A DNA stretch of 64,000 nucleotides from Paulinella micropora (GCA_019918135.1 WBZZ01006968.1:287501-351500); one strand, 5' to 3'. Counted from the first letter of the stretch, positions 45,797-56,815 are shown. Numbers and translations are program-made. Notes: generated by a model not told the origin, from the letters alone.

Positions 45797-46022
45797 TTGA
45801 AAGTGTGTGTGTGTGTGTGTGTGAAAGTGTGTGTGCGAGTGTGTGAAAGTGTGTGTGCGAGTGTGTGCGAGTGTGTGTGTGAGTATGTGTGAAAGTGTGT
45901 GTGCGAGTGTATGAAAGTGTGTGTGTGTGAGTGTGTTTGTGCGTGTAATTGCGTGTAATTGTGTGTGAACGTGAGTGTAATTGATTGTGAATGTGTTCGT
46001 ATGAGTGTTTGTGTGCGTGTGT

Positions 46023-46053
<31 letters not shown>

Positions 46054-46126
46054 GCGCCGGACGGGAAGAAAAAAGGCACGACATGCTCTGCGCCTGCCTT
46101 TTTTTGACAGACAAAACAAAAAAAAC
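45064..46126. repeat. GT microsatellite and spacer
   Basis: (GT)n with GAAAGTGT interruptions from about 45613 to 46036, followed by a G run to 46053. At 45343-45400 a 29-bp unit containing the palindrome TTGAGCAGCTCAA is repeated twice. Frames of Cys-Val or Thr-His repeats on either strand come from the microsatellite. TGACAGACAAAA at 46105-46116 precedes the next gene. Confidence 0.85.
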
Positions 46127-46975
46127 ATGGCCACCGAACCAAGCGCGGCGCTTCCTCTTCCCGCTAAGCCCCTGCAAACTGCCTCTGCCCTCAGGCCGAT
46201 GCCGACGTACGGTGCCCTGCAGAGCATCCGTGTGTTCGGGCTGACCGGCACCGTGCTCGTGGCCACGGGCTGCCGTATCCATATTCATGTGCGTTACCAG
46301 CGGCCCGAGGAGTATGATGGCAGCGACCATAACGACTCAGGGGACGACTCACAGGACGAGGACGACGCGGCACAAAGCGTCCCCGACCATGCGCTGGACC
46401 AGTGCCAACTGTCTTGGCTCCCCGACGCCGTCCGCACAGCTTCTTGGCTCCTGTCGTTAGCCCGCCGCCCGCAGGCATCCTGGTTTGAAGCCCTGCTCAT
46501 TAGCAAGCCCACAGCCTGCACGGAACTGAAGGGGTCGCTGGGCCAGCCTAACCAGCAGGGCCATTCCGAATTCTTGCTGCGCACGACCGTGCCCGGCGGC
46601 GAGCACGGAGAGACCACCGTTTCGTTCTCCTTCGAGTTTCTCCTGAACGTACCCCCGGGCGCAACGGAGCCCGTGCCGCTTAGTGGCGGCGGGGCCGGCG
46701 ACGTGGAGCAGTTGCTGCAGGACAAGCTCGCGCAACTTCGGCCCTGCTACGACATCCTGTTGCGCGCGGCCAAAGAGCGGACCAGCGCGTCCAAAGTACT
46801 GCACGCAGTGCTGCCTGCGACCGGTTGGGACCTGGCGCGCCGGCGGCGGGAGAAAGTGCAACTGTTTGTGCATGACAGCTGGGGCCCGGTCAGCAAGATG
46901 AGACTGACCAGCCGCACGCCCCCGGATGGGCGTTCCCCTAAGAAGCGCTTGCCAGACCCGTACGCCTTGCGCTAA
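46127..46975 (+). CDS. Hypothetical protein, 282 aa
   Basis: Intact frame from ATG 46127 (MATEPSAALPLPAKPLQTAS) to TAA. Compact N-terminal beta-rich part (IRVFGLTGTVLVATGCRIHIHVRYQ), an acidic linker (DGSDHNDSGDDSQDEDD), then a region of alternating helices and strands, and a basic Pro-rich tail. No family recognised. Gene style (GC-rich, intronless, preceded by a G run) matches the neighbouring viral-type genes. Confidence 0.6.
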   Translation: MATEPSAALPLPAKPLQTASALRPMPTYGALQSIRVFGLTGTVLVATGCRIHIHVRYQRPEEYDGSDHNDSGDDSQDEDDAAQSVPDHALDQCQLSWLPDAVRTASWLLSLARRPQASWFEALLISKPTACTELKGSLGQPNQQGHSEFLLRTTVPGGEHGETTVSFSFEFLLNVPPGATEPVPLSGGGAGDVEQLLQDKLAQLRPCYDILLRAAKERTSASKVLHAVLPATGWDLARRRREKVQLFVHDSWGPVSKMRLTSRTPPDGRSPKKRLPDPYALR

Positions 46976-47330
46976 AAAAATCTTTCGTGAGTTCCTGGCG
47001 GGGGGGGGGGGGGGGAAGACTTAAATATTTTTTTCTTGTGTGCCAGCCCCCCCCCCCCCCCCCCCCCCCCACACACACACACCTTCTTTTCAAGCCGCGC
47101 CAAAAGCCCTAGGACTTTGACAGCCCTCGTTGGCCTCCCCCCCCCCCCTCACATCCACCCTTCTTTTCCATTCTCCCTCGCTCTCTTCTTTTTCTCTTTC
47201 TTCACTGCCTGGCCGGTCAGGGCTTTTTTTCTTGCCCTTCATCCGCACTGGGTTTTGAAAAAGAGAGTAAATAAACACCAGGAAAGAAAAAAAGCAAACT
47301 TGAACGAGGCCGGACAATTCCCTGGAAGAA
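46976..47330. other. Homopolymer-rich intergenic spacer
   Basis: G run near 46999, C run near 47046-47070, CT-rich stretch. No gene. Confidence 0.6.
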
Positions 47331-47963
47331 ATGCCAACCGATGCTCGGGGTCTACCAGAAAACAAGGAGGATGTACAAAGACTACCGGATCTTGACGAAA
47401 AACTGCAAGCTGCCTGGAATGAATGCTTGGACGGCGACAACGCTTTCGAGGACATTCGTCGACTCACTGAGCTGGTGAACCAACGTGAGCCAGATTCATG
47501 GCTGCCCTCAGTATTGCGCCCCGATCTTAGAGACAAAGCCAAACAAGCCAAGCTTAGTGCCTGGCTAGGACGTCTCTGCACTCTGCCGCAACTGATCCAA
47601 AACCTGCAATATGTCACGATCCAACAGGTAACCCTGCCGCAGGCCTTTGTCGAAAACCTAACGGGCGCCCGTGAAATGCGCTTAGCACAAATAACTATCG
47701 ATAGCAAGCACGCCACCGGCCCGCTGGTTCTGCGCGCGATGGGCCCTTGTACGCGCCTTAAGCTGAAAGACATACAACTGCAGACAAGTGCAGAGTTCCA
47801 AGTCATCGGCATCTGTAGAGTTGATTTGATTAATGTCAGTTCGTCAGAAATATCCCTGAAATGGCACTGCAAGACAAAGTCCTCGTCGCTCTTGGTCCAA
47901 AAGGGCGCTGTCACACGGATCCAGCTGGAAAACCTACCATGTAAAATTCAATTCTCGGACTGA
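47331..47963 (+). CDS. Hypothetical protein, 210 aa
   Basis: Intact frame from ATG 47331 (MPTDARGLPENKEDVQRL) to TGA. N-terminal half helical with a PDLRDKAKQAKLSAWLGRL segment; the C-terminal half has a regular strand pattern (VTIQQVTLPQAFVENLTGA, LKLKDIQLQTSAEF) that might form a small beta-solenoid or LRR-like fold. No family recognised. Lies convergent to RPB1, 150 bp from its end. Confidence 0.5.
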   Translation: MPTDARGLPENKEDVQRLPDLDEKLQAAWNECLDGDNAFEDIRRLTELVNQREPDSWLPSVLRPDLRDKAKQAKLSAWLGRLCTLPQLIQNLQYVTIQQVTLPQAFVENLTGAREMRLAQITIDSKHATGPLVLRAMGPCTRLKLKDIQLQTSAEFQVIGICRVDLINVSSSEISLKWHCKTKSSSLLVQKGAVTRIQLENLPCKIQFSD

Positions 47964-48115
47964 ACCAATTTAAAATACATGGAATTTTGCTCCGAGCAAG
48001 AACCTCGTTGCTAGACTTGACCTGATATTTTTTTTAACTGTCAAAAGAAAAGCAAAGATCTTTTAATAATAATAAAAAACCACCAAGCAAAATTTTAGTT
48101 CCTTTTGCAACAGAG

Positions 48116-51100
48116 CTAGGCCTGCCGGGGGTTGGACGAAATTTGAAAATAGGCGTCGCCCACTTCCGGAAGCTGGCCCGACACAAAACGCCAGTACATC
48201 GATCCACGCTGCGAAACCTTGTCCGTCGTTTCCCAAATAAAAATGCGGCCGTTTTTTTCGAACAGAGCGCGCTCGAAGGGGTCCTCCTCGAGCTGCACGT
48301 AGCCCGCGCGGCTAATGGGCAGGGGCAGGCCTTTTAGGCACATGGTCGAGGCCAGGAGCTGCGTGTGGCAGAAGTCGAGCTCGCCGAGGCCGCTGAGTGC
48401 CGTCCTGAGCTCGGAGGACAGCGCCGTGCAACAGGCCTCGATGCCGAGGGCCTGGAAGGCCACGAGCGAGTCCGTGATTTCGAAGGACTCGGGAGCCCAC
48501 TCGGGCCTGGCGAGCAGGCGCCTTACCTGCGCCAGCGTGGTGCGCCCGGGGCACATCTGCACGGACAGCAGCCCGTCCACAGTCGACAGGTCGATGGCGT
48601 CGACGCCCACGGAGGGCTGCATGGCGGCCAGCGCCTGGCGCAGCAGGCTCTCGCAGTAGAGCTGCGTGTGGTTGTACTGGTAGGTGTCGAAGCGGGCCTG
48701 TGCGGGCCTGGCCGTGCGGTTCTCTGCCCGCGCCTTCTTGCCGCTGCAGACGCGCAGCAGCACACACGTCCAGCCCCGGGTGGCGGACGCCCAGGCGGAG
48801 CACACGGCGAAGGACGGCAGCTGGAGGCGCAGCAGTCTGGCCAGCTGTAGCCCACCGTCCGCGAAGCCGCGCGCCCTGGCGGCGGCGTCGTCGAAGGCGA
48901 CGAGCGCGCCCGGCGCGAGACTTTCCGCCACTTACCCGCGGCAGCGCGCGCGCGCTTGGACGCAGTCGCCGCCACCGTCGACTGTGAGCGCTTTCGGCCC
49001 TTGCGGGTGCCCTTGCCGGTCGCGGCGCGGGTTGGCGGCGGCGCGCGGCGGCGCCGCAGGCCCCGCAGGTCGAGGTCGGCGTCCTGCACGTGCAGCCGCA
49101 GGTCGGGCAGCCCCAGCTCGAGCAGGGTCTGGTGGTAATCGTCGAAGGAGTAGAGCGCAGCGCAGAGGCAGGCGGCGGGCGCCCGCTGCAGCAGGGCGCG
49201 CAGGTCGACACTAGAGCTGCTGCGGTCGAGCACGCGGACGCCGTCGCGCCTGGCCGGGTCGACGGCCCTCCACTTGGCGATCTCTTCGGCGCTGCGCAGC
49301 CGGCCCCGCAGCAAGAAGTCCTGGCCCTTGGACTGCAGCCTCGTGAGGGCCAGGATGCGGGGGTGGCCTTCGGTGGACCGGATGGTATTGGACGGCTTGT
49401 GGCGCGTGTTGAGTGTGAGCTGTGTGCCCAGATGGCCGTACGTAGGACGACGCGGCGACGCCGCCCATGGAGTAGCCGAACGGCAGGCGGTGCACCTGGA
49501 AGCAATACAGCACCTGCTTGAGCAGGATCTCGAGCAGCGGCAGAGACAGGCAGTACACGTTGGCGACGCGCCAGGCCGTGAGCTCCGAGGCGACGTAGGC
49601 CTGGTGCACGCACCAGGCGCCGTCGCCGGGCACCTGGCACAAGTAGTGCAGCAGGCGCGTAACCAGCGCCCGCGAGGGTGCCACAGGTGCCACCGGCTGA
49701 ACGGTAGAATGCGCGCGTCGCAACCTCTCGGCCAGCACCGGCAGCGCAAAGACGGTGCGCGGCAGCCACTCGCGGCCGGCAGAGGCGGCCCACGCCAGCT
49801 CCTCGAACAGCAGCCCCAAGCGCACCAAGCGCTCACGCTCCTCGGTATCGCCTTCGTCCCCGAGGAGCGCCCGGCAGGCGTTGGCGGCCAGCGCGGCGCA
49901 GTTGGCGCACAACGGCTGACAATTTCGGGCGAGACAGACGTGTAACGCGGGGTGCAGCGCGCACACCGACGACTCGCGGAACCACACTTCCGCGAGCGCC
50001 GACTGCACTGGCCGTTGTGCGGCGCCGTCCACGACCCGCCCGGGCACGTGCACGACGTCGCGGCCGCCCCTGACGAGCAGGCCCGGCACGACGTACAGGA
50101 CGTCCTGCAGTGCAAAGCTCAGTGAGTGCTGGAAGTAGCCGGTGGTAACCACGGTGCGCACGTTGCGCCCCACGACCTCGCGGGCGGACACCATGTGCCA
50201 GCCGTACTCGCGGATCGTGAGGCCCGACATGAAGGAATTGGTGATCAAGCCGTTGTCTATCGGGTCGCCATAGCGCGAGTACCCGCTGCGGCGCCCGCAC
50301 AGGATGGGCGAGATGAGCGCCTGCTCGTAAAGGTGCAGGCCCGTCTGCAGCTCGAGCTGGCGCAGGTCGTCGATCGAGCCCTTGGCGCCGGACGCCACGC
50401 TGCCCCTGAGCCCGCGCACACCCGAAGTATAGCGCTCGCGCTGGTGCTGGGCCGCGAGCTGCTGCAGCTGCGCGGTGCGCACGGCACACTGCTGACGGAA
50501 GGTATCTTCTATGCTCGACTGCGCCTGCAGCCGCGACCGCAGCCGGCGTTCCCGGGACAGCCACGAGGGACGGCCCGGCGGCTGTGGGCTACCCGCTGGT
50601 GCAGCAATGGCCGGCGTGCCGGACCTTGCTGTGGCGCCCCAGGGGTTGTCGTGCACGAGCTCGGCCAGGTTGACGGTGGTGCTGTGGCGCTCGTTGGACC
50701 AGAGCACGAAGACGCTGACGCAGTTGAGGAACATGGCCGCCCACTCGGGCCCGTAGTCGGCGTGCAGCAGCTTGGTCAGACTGGCCGCGCCCTGTCCGAG
50801 CCAGGCCTTGTTCCACCGCTCTGCGCAGCGCCACTCAGCTAGTGAACCGTCACCTTGGACCCAGGGCTGCACGAAGCCTGCGGCAGGAAAGTGGCGACCA
50901 CGTCCCAGCAAGACCACTCAACCTCGGCCTCGCCAATAGCAGGCTGTGGCAGCTGGGGCGGCAAATGGACGAGGGCGCCGCGCGGCGTAGGCACGTGCTG
51001 TTCCAGCAGCGCGTACAAATGTAGCAGCTCTTCCTGCCGGTACGTTTGGTTGGTAGTCAAGGCGTGGAACAGCACCGCCAGGTTGTCCTGCGCCAGCTTG

Positions 51101-53078
51101 GCCACGTTCTCGCCCGCTGCCCGCGACGTGGCTAGCAGCACGGAGCCCATGGTCTCCTCGGAGCTCCAGCAGCACTGCAGGTCCTGCAGCGCGATGACCG
51201 TGACGACGTCGCCGTCATTGTCTCCGTTAAAGGGTATTTCTTCGATCGGGTTCAGCGCGACGCAGTAGTGCTGCGGCGTAGCCGTAGCGTAGAGCGGCGC
51301 GCGCGGCGCCAGGACCGTGAACACGCGCGCACTCTGGGGCGACAGCGTGGGCTGGCGGTTGACGACGACCTTGCTGCCCTCGTTGAGGCTGACCTCAATA
51401 GTGTCGCCCACCGCGATGTGCGACGAGTAGTCCCCGGGCAGCTGCTCCAGCAACAGTGGCGGGCCGGACGCTGCGCGCCACAGGCGCCCGAGGTTCGGGT
51501 GCACGTCGTTGTACTGCAGGTCGTCGCTGCTTTCCATCAGCTGCAGCACCTCGCGATCGCGCCGCGCGGCCCTCGCTTCTTCTAGCAGCCGGCGGCGAAC
51601 CGCGAGTTCGGCCCGGGTGCGCTACACTTGGTCCGCGGCCGCGCGGACGGCCGCGAGGTTGTATGCGCCGACCAGGATTCTTTCCCGTAGCGTACGCAGC
51701 ATGTCAAGCCCGAGCGCGACGTGGCCCAGGGGCACGAGCGCGTTGCAGATCAGCACGCCGCGGGCCGAGTGGTCGATGCGCTTGCCGAGCCCGTTCTTGC
51801 GGAACTCGCCATCCTTCTTGCCCAGCAGCTCGCTTAGATTCCTGGACACCTGCCCGAGCTGGCCCTCGAACGCGCTGTGCCAGCCGTCGCTGCTGAAGGT
51901 CGAGCGCCAGCAAAAGTACGCGGAGCTGAGCGTCTGCTGGTATTCTTTGGCGAGCGGGTTAACAGAAAGCTCGGCGGACAGCAAAGCCCCGGCCGGCACC
52001 GCGGCCGTTGCTACTGTTTCTTCCCACGACTGTCGCACCTCCCAGGCACAGCGCAGCAGCTCGATCAGCTACGTAAGCTGTTGCGTGAGGTGCCGCCTAC
52101 CGTCGCACGCACGAACGGTAACAGCGCGCGAGACGCCCCCAGGACACTCAGCCGGAAAGCGTACTGCAGCCCCGAGGGCAGCCCTAGCCTGGCCAGGGGC
52201 AAGCGGCCGGAGGCCAGCACCACCCGCCAGTACATGTTGCTGGGCTCGAAAGTGTGCTGAGTGGCTGAGCCCTCCCTGAAGTCGCACACAAAAGAGGCGT
52301 CGCGGTTTCTGACAGTGGGCTGCGCCCCGCCGCAACCCCGCAGGTACGGCGAACACTGCAGATAAAAGTGCTTGCGCTGCGCCGTAGCAGAGTAGACAGC
52401 CTTGACCACAAAGGCCCGCCACTGCTCCGGGTCCAGCCGCGCGGCGCGCGGGTCTTTTTGCAGGCGCTGCTGTTACAGCCCCTCAAAGGGTGTTTCGGAC
52501 TTCGCGGCTTCTGTGCACCGGCGAACCACGGCCGCGAGCGTGTCCAGGCGCGCGCTGCACTCCCGCCGCTGTCTTTCTAGGCCCGGGGCGCCGGCCAGCG
52601 CCTGGCGCTCGCACGGGGGCGTGCAGCGCACGAACTGGCCCCTGGAGCGCCTGGTCATGCCCAGGTGCGCGAGCCGTTCCAGCCGCTGCACCAGCGTCTC
52701 GTGCAGCACGCGTTCCTGTTGCACCAGACGTGCGATTGTCAGCAGCGGCGTCGTCGCCAGAGTGACGGCCGCGCAGGCTCCGAATTCCAGCACCTGGCGT
52801 ACGCGGACCAGTACGCAAGCCTGTGGCACGCGCTCCTGACAGTGCCCCCTGCGCTTGCTGCGCTGCGACTGCGCCGTGCGCCAGCATACGAACGCGGCCG
52901 CCGTGGCCGCGCGCCACGACGTCAGGAGTGGGTGCGCCTCCCAGGCGCCGGCGGCCACGGCGGCTGACAGCTCGGCGGCAGTGCGCGGCTCCAGCACGAG
53001 CGCCGCCGCCCTGGGCTCTAGGTCAGCCAGCACACCGCCGCCGCAGCGCTCCGTGGCGGCCCAGAACTCTGCCTGATC
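48116..53078 (-). pseudogene. RNA polymerase largest subunit (RPB1), main body, broken
   Basis: Continuation of the fragment at 21936-21405. Readable landmarks: VVVNRQPTLS and the active-site loop NGDNDGD at 51228-51208 (standard NADFDGD, so the three catalytic Asp are kept), ASGAKGS near 50400, the bridge-helix/trigger-loop region GLITNSFMSGLTIREYGWH and TTGYFQHSL near 50200-50100, HLGTQLTLNTRH (GEPGTQMTL equivalent) near 49420, and the C-terminal LGIEACCTALSSEL..FCHTQLLA near 48450-48350. Interruptions: TAA 52475-52473, frame shift near 52090, TAG 52071-52069, TAG 51624-51622, shifts near 50845, 49440 and 48930. The natural end is TAG 48118-48116; no heptad tail follows. T2 borders the 5' side at 53079 with GATC at 53075-53078. 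Confidence 0.9.
53075..53078. repeat. T2 target-site duplication (GATC), body side
   Basis: GATC here and at 21405-21408 each sit between RPB1 coding sequence and a T2 tip. One copy suffices for an in-frame joint. Short enough to arise by chance alone, but its position at both tips makes a true 4-bp duplication likely. Confidence 0.7.
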
Positions 53079-53407
53079 CTCTTCCTGATACGAAGGGCCG
53101 GAAGGTCGTAGGTCGTAAGGATTGCACAAATTTGCGTAGTCACTACCGGCATGCTTTTTATGTTATTAAAAGTCGTAGTAAATAGCAAAAACAACTTTTA
53201 TTAGTTTATATTAATATAATAATGCATTTTGACTACTTAAATATAGCCTACGGCAACGCAAAGATAGCTGTACTACACATTCCAGACTGCTATGTGCCTG
53301 ACGGTAAAGTCCGCTTCCTCAGGCTGTGTAGCCGCGAATTAAGTAACAAAACGACGCAAAGCTGCAAAAAGAAAGCAAATTATAATTGTCTGTGTTTTCC
53401 CGCCTCC

Positions 53408-53428
53408 GGTGGCACTTGGAGCGCCACC
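53408..53428. repeat. T2 subterminal palindrome copy 3
   Basis: GGTGGCACTTG then GAGCGCCACC, flanked by CC and GG that extend the arms; 329 bp from the tip. Confidence 0.8.
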
Positions 53429-53588
53429 GGACTGCGTACGCAGGCTACCGCGCCACCCCACCCGTGATACCTACGTCAGGAGGGCAAGTCCGAATCCTAG
53501 CGCGGTACAACACAAATTACACAACAAAATCAATCATAAACAGTAAAGTCAAGAGAGAAAATGAAAGTTAATGCTCTCTCCTGCCTGC

Positions 53589-53609
53589 GGTGGCACTTGT
53601 GGCGCCACC
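53589..53609. repeat. T2 subterminal palindrome copy 4
   Basis: GGTGGCACTTG then TGGCGCCACC, followed by GGAGGCG; 510 bp from the tip. Confidence 0.8.
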
Positions 53610-53644
53610 GGAGGCGAGTATGCTACCTTGTACGCGCTAACGGT

Positions 53645-55709
53645 CTACTCAAGCCGAGAGTTACCCCCTGCCATGTAATTCAGAAACGAGGTACTTTGCT
53701 GTTGACTGTGTGACAAATACGACGTTGCTTGCTGTTGTGAGTATGCCAGATACGCCGCAAGGCCGCTGCCTCCACGGCCTCCACCGGCTGCTGGCTGGAA
53801 AACAGGTGACAACGCAGGCTGTTGACCTCCATATCCGCCATGCTGGTCGGGCGGGGAGGACGGGGGGATTGCAAAGGGGACCACATGCGGCGGCGACGAT
53901 GGGGGCGCGCACTTCTCCTTGCATCTGCACCCTTTGCCATGCTTAGCATCTGGTACACATTCCTCACATTTGCACCCTTTGCCATGTGGTACGCACCCTG
54001 TGCAATCGCACCCTTCTCCATGCCCGGGGACGCGTTGCGACTGGCGGCACCGCGGGCATCGACAGCCTGGGGCGCATACCTGACGATCACCTCCCCCTTG
54101 GATCGGGGTCTGCCCGTCCGGCCGCTTTAAACCACTTTCCTTTGCAGTGCCACGCTTCACTTTCTTCTTTTTAGGTGACTGCAAGGGTGAATCTTCCGAC
54201 CCATCATCCGAATCTTCCGACTCATCATCCGAATCCTCCTCGTCCGTTTCCTCTAAATCAAAACCAGGTACCCATCACATCAGATTGTGCACGGCAAGCT
54301 TATTACCTTGCGCGCGCGCTTCAGTATTATTAGCAGCAGCAAGCTTGGCCATTGCCTTGGCGCGCTTCTTGATGCCCAGGGGGCACGTCGGGCAAAGGCA
54401 AGTTGGCAGATGCGTCTGGTTGCCACCCTTGCCACCGACTCCAACTTTTTTACCAGCTGCAGTCTTCTTTGCAGGTAGCTGTGAGAGTGCAAGCATGTTT
54501 TGTGTTGTGTGGGTGCAGGCTCTTACCTTGAAGCTCTGGGGTGCAGGCGAAGGCTTATTGAAGCGAGGCCAAATCAACTTCCTGTCCGCATCCGCCGCCA
54601 GAGGCATGTCCCGGGGCGTTACTCCCCCAACGTGCTGAGGCCAATACACAGAGCCCTTCTGGCCATCGTAGTCAAATGAAAAAAAAACCGCCGTACACGA
54701 GGTTGTCAGTCATTTTGAGGATGGGGTATTGATTTTTCTTGCCTTTCAGCAGAATCCAGGTGCAGTTTGCACCTGAACCCTCAGGCGCATGGTTTATCAG
54801 CGCGCCTGCGTTGCATGGCGGCTGGGAACGATCCTCTGCTACTTCCTTGCAATGTGCTTTGGTAAAGCACCAGAGCTTGCCACCGATCTTGAGCGTGCTG
54901 TCGCCCGGACTTGCCAAAACAGCAGAGAAGCCTGCGGGATCCACCTTTTCATCATAGCAGTCGCCCCAAAATTGTAGCAGCAGTTCCCTCCCGAATCCGC
55001 CAAGCTCCTCGCCCTCCCGCAGCCCAATGTCCCCGTACCGAGCTCCGTTGATGGGAACTAGCTGCACCCCGTAACCTTCTAGAGGATCTCTTCCCTCTGG
55101 ATCAACGAACGAATCCATTGCAACAACGCGCACCTCGCCCTTTGGAAATACCGACTTGCGCCTGACCTTGCGGGACGCAATACTATCCCTGCGCATAATA
55201 AATTTTGCATCATTTTCAATGACAGACAAGCTGTTGTTGCTTACCCCTGACTGCTGGATGCGCTCAGGGCGGTGCTGGAGGCAGAGGCCTTCGCGTCTGC
55301 ACTGACTTGGGGGGGGGGGGGGGGGGGGGGTTTGAGCGACCACGGTGGCGCGATAGCGCGGAATGGGAGGAAGCGGCTCGTCTTTCGGCAAGCAACCGTT
55401 CGCTGCTTGAATATGCGGCTCCAGTAGGGAATATACGCACTCTTGCAGAAAGCTGTCTCTGGCACGGCCTCTGTGCTCGCTCTGGTCTTTCTTCGTGGCC
55501 ACTGCATCTATGTCTGCCTCCACCAAAAAGGACAAAGCAAAAGTGCGTTCGCTGGCTCCAGCGGGAGTGGTCTCAATCGCGACCAAGCACGATCGCGTGT
55601 TTATGGGATTCGCCAGAACTATAAACTTGCCAAGCGGGTCCTGTTGCAGGCGACGGCCCGGACTATGCAAGCAACAGATACCGCGATTGCATGTCTGTAT
55701 GTGCAGCAT
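53645..55709 (-). CDS. SET-domain-like protein with Cys-rich tail, T2-encoded, multi-exon
   Basis: Exon-like blocks on the minus strand. 55709-55250 ends ..STALSASSSQG followed by GTAAGC; the next starts after GCGCAG with DSIASRKVRRKSVFPKGE. It contains GYGVQLVPINGARYGDIGL and then CNAGALINHAPEGSGANCTW, matching the SET signature (xGxxxNHSxxPNC), and after a T run at about 54684, FDYDGQKG in the place of the terminal DYG block. The reading continues through 54649-54275 (basic) to 54184-53645, a Cys-rich segment with repeats GCRCPRC, GCDCTGC, GCKCEEC, GCRCKEKC that resembles CXC/pre-SET-type zinc clusters. A lysine methyltransferase acting on chromatin is a reasonable but unproven idea. Exon limits at 54.2-54.7 kb are uncertain. 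Confidence 0.4.
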
Positions 55710-55984
55710 TGCTTACCCAAGCACAAGGCATATGGCCGGGGGCACCATCGTTGTCAATACCCATTCACCTGCCTACGGGTAGGAGGGGGGTGGACTGCAG
55801 TGCATGCTATCAAAGCAGGAAATTACGGTCAGGTTCAGCCCGAGGTTGCTCCAGTACTGGCTGTCGACACACGCGAAGTACTCCACAGATGTGCCCACAG
55901 ATTACGCTATCACAAGTCTAGACATCATTGCATTAGGGACACGGGGAGGGTGTGAAGAGCAAGAAAAAAACAGAAACAGTTAGT

Positions 55985-56544
55985 ACCCTTTCTGTTGTTG
56001 CGCCTGTTCGGTTGCGCTCATTCCGGCTGGAAATTTATAATAATACTGTTTTGCGGGCCTGACCTCCCAGAATTTATAATTTTTCTTCGCTTGTTCCCAG
56101 GCCGCTCGTGCTGCATCATCTGCTGCTTTTTGCTCAGCTATGAGCTTTAGGTTGGCGGCGGTATCGGCATCATCGATCTTTCTTGTCCGCCGTGCTAGCG
56201 CTCACCGTAAGATCTTCCGTATGCGTGCCCTTACCGTCTTTCTCGTCCGCGGCGTCGCCCGCCTTATCCGCGATCGACTTGCTTTTAATGGAGTCTCCCC
56301 AAGCACCGACGAGAGATGATTTTGGTTTTGGGACCGACAGTGGCACCGGCTCTGGCTGTTCATACTCTTCAGGAAGTTGCAGTGCATCCAGATTATGTGT
56401 AAAAGCTTCGTCAGATCTCAACAAAGCAGCCCTGGCCGATGCAGAAATTGCGCTCAAGTGCTTGAGCTTTTCCAAAACATCATCTCTGTCCGGCGGTGGT
56501 GGGGGCGGGGAGCTGTGTGCTGCTGGTATCACCCTGCAATGCAA
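55985..56544 (-). CDS. Exons of an unknown T2 protein
   Basis: Two coding-like blocks on the minus strand: 56544-56173 (DDVLEKLKHLSAISASARAALL, ending acidic/Lys-rich) and about 56160-55985 (LIAEQKAADDAARAAWEQAKKN, then a Tyr-rich KFWEVRPAKQYYYKF), the latter followed by GTACTAAC, a possible 5' splice site. They may be 5' exons of the SET-like gene downstream. No domain recognised. The codons for PAKQYYY use a 20-base string also present at 20823-20842. Confidence 0.35.
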
Positions 56545-56815
56545 TCACATTACGCAGCATGCAAACACCAGAAATTGCAAAACTAATACCGTTCCTGCCT
56601 GGGAGCTGATGCGCTCGTCTCCTCAAGACCCTCCTTTGCCTCGTCACTGCAAAATATGCCAATGTCATGAGAAAACGACATCAAGATGACAGTACCCAGT
56701 GGCAGCTAGCGCTTCAGAGAAATCGACACGACGTGAAACTGGTCCAGCAGCCTTTTTGCTGCCAAGCCTCCCACCACGCTGCTTACGGCCGGGCGACCAC
56801 TGCAAGAACGATTCG

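Noticed and set aside
45521..46330. Cys-Val and Thr-His repeat proteins on opposite strands
   Set aside because: Translation of a GT microsatellite.
21405..53078. Simple inversion between the two inverted T2 tips
   Set aside because: Inverting this interval does not bring the RPB1 halves together; they would still be at opposite ends. Only a circular or permuted order explains the arrangement.
53470..53500. tRNA-like T-loop (GTCCGAATCC)
   Set aside because: No matching acceptor, D or anticodon stem could be drawn around it.
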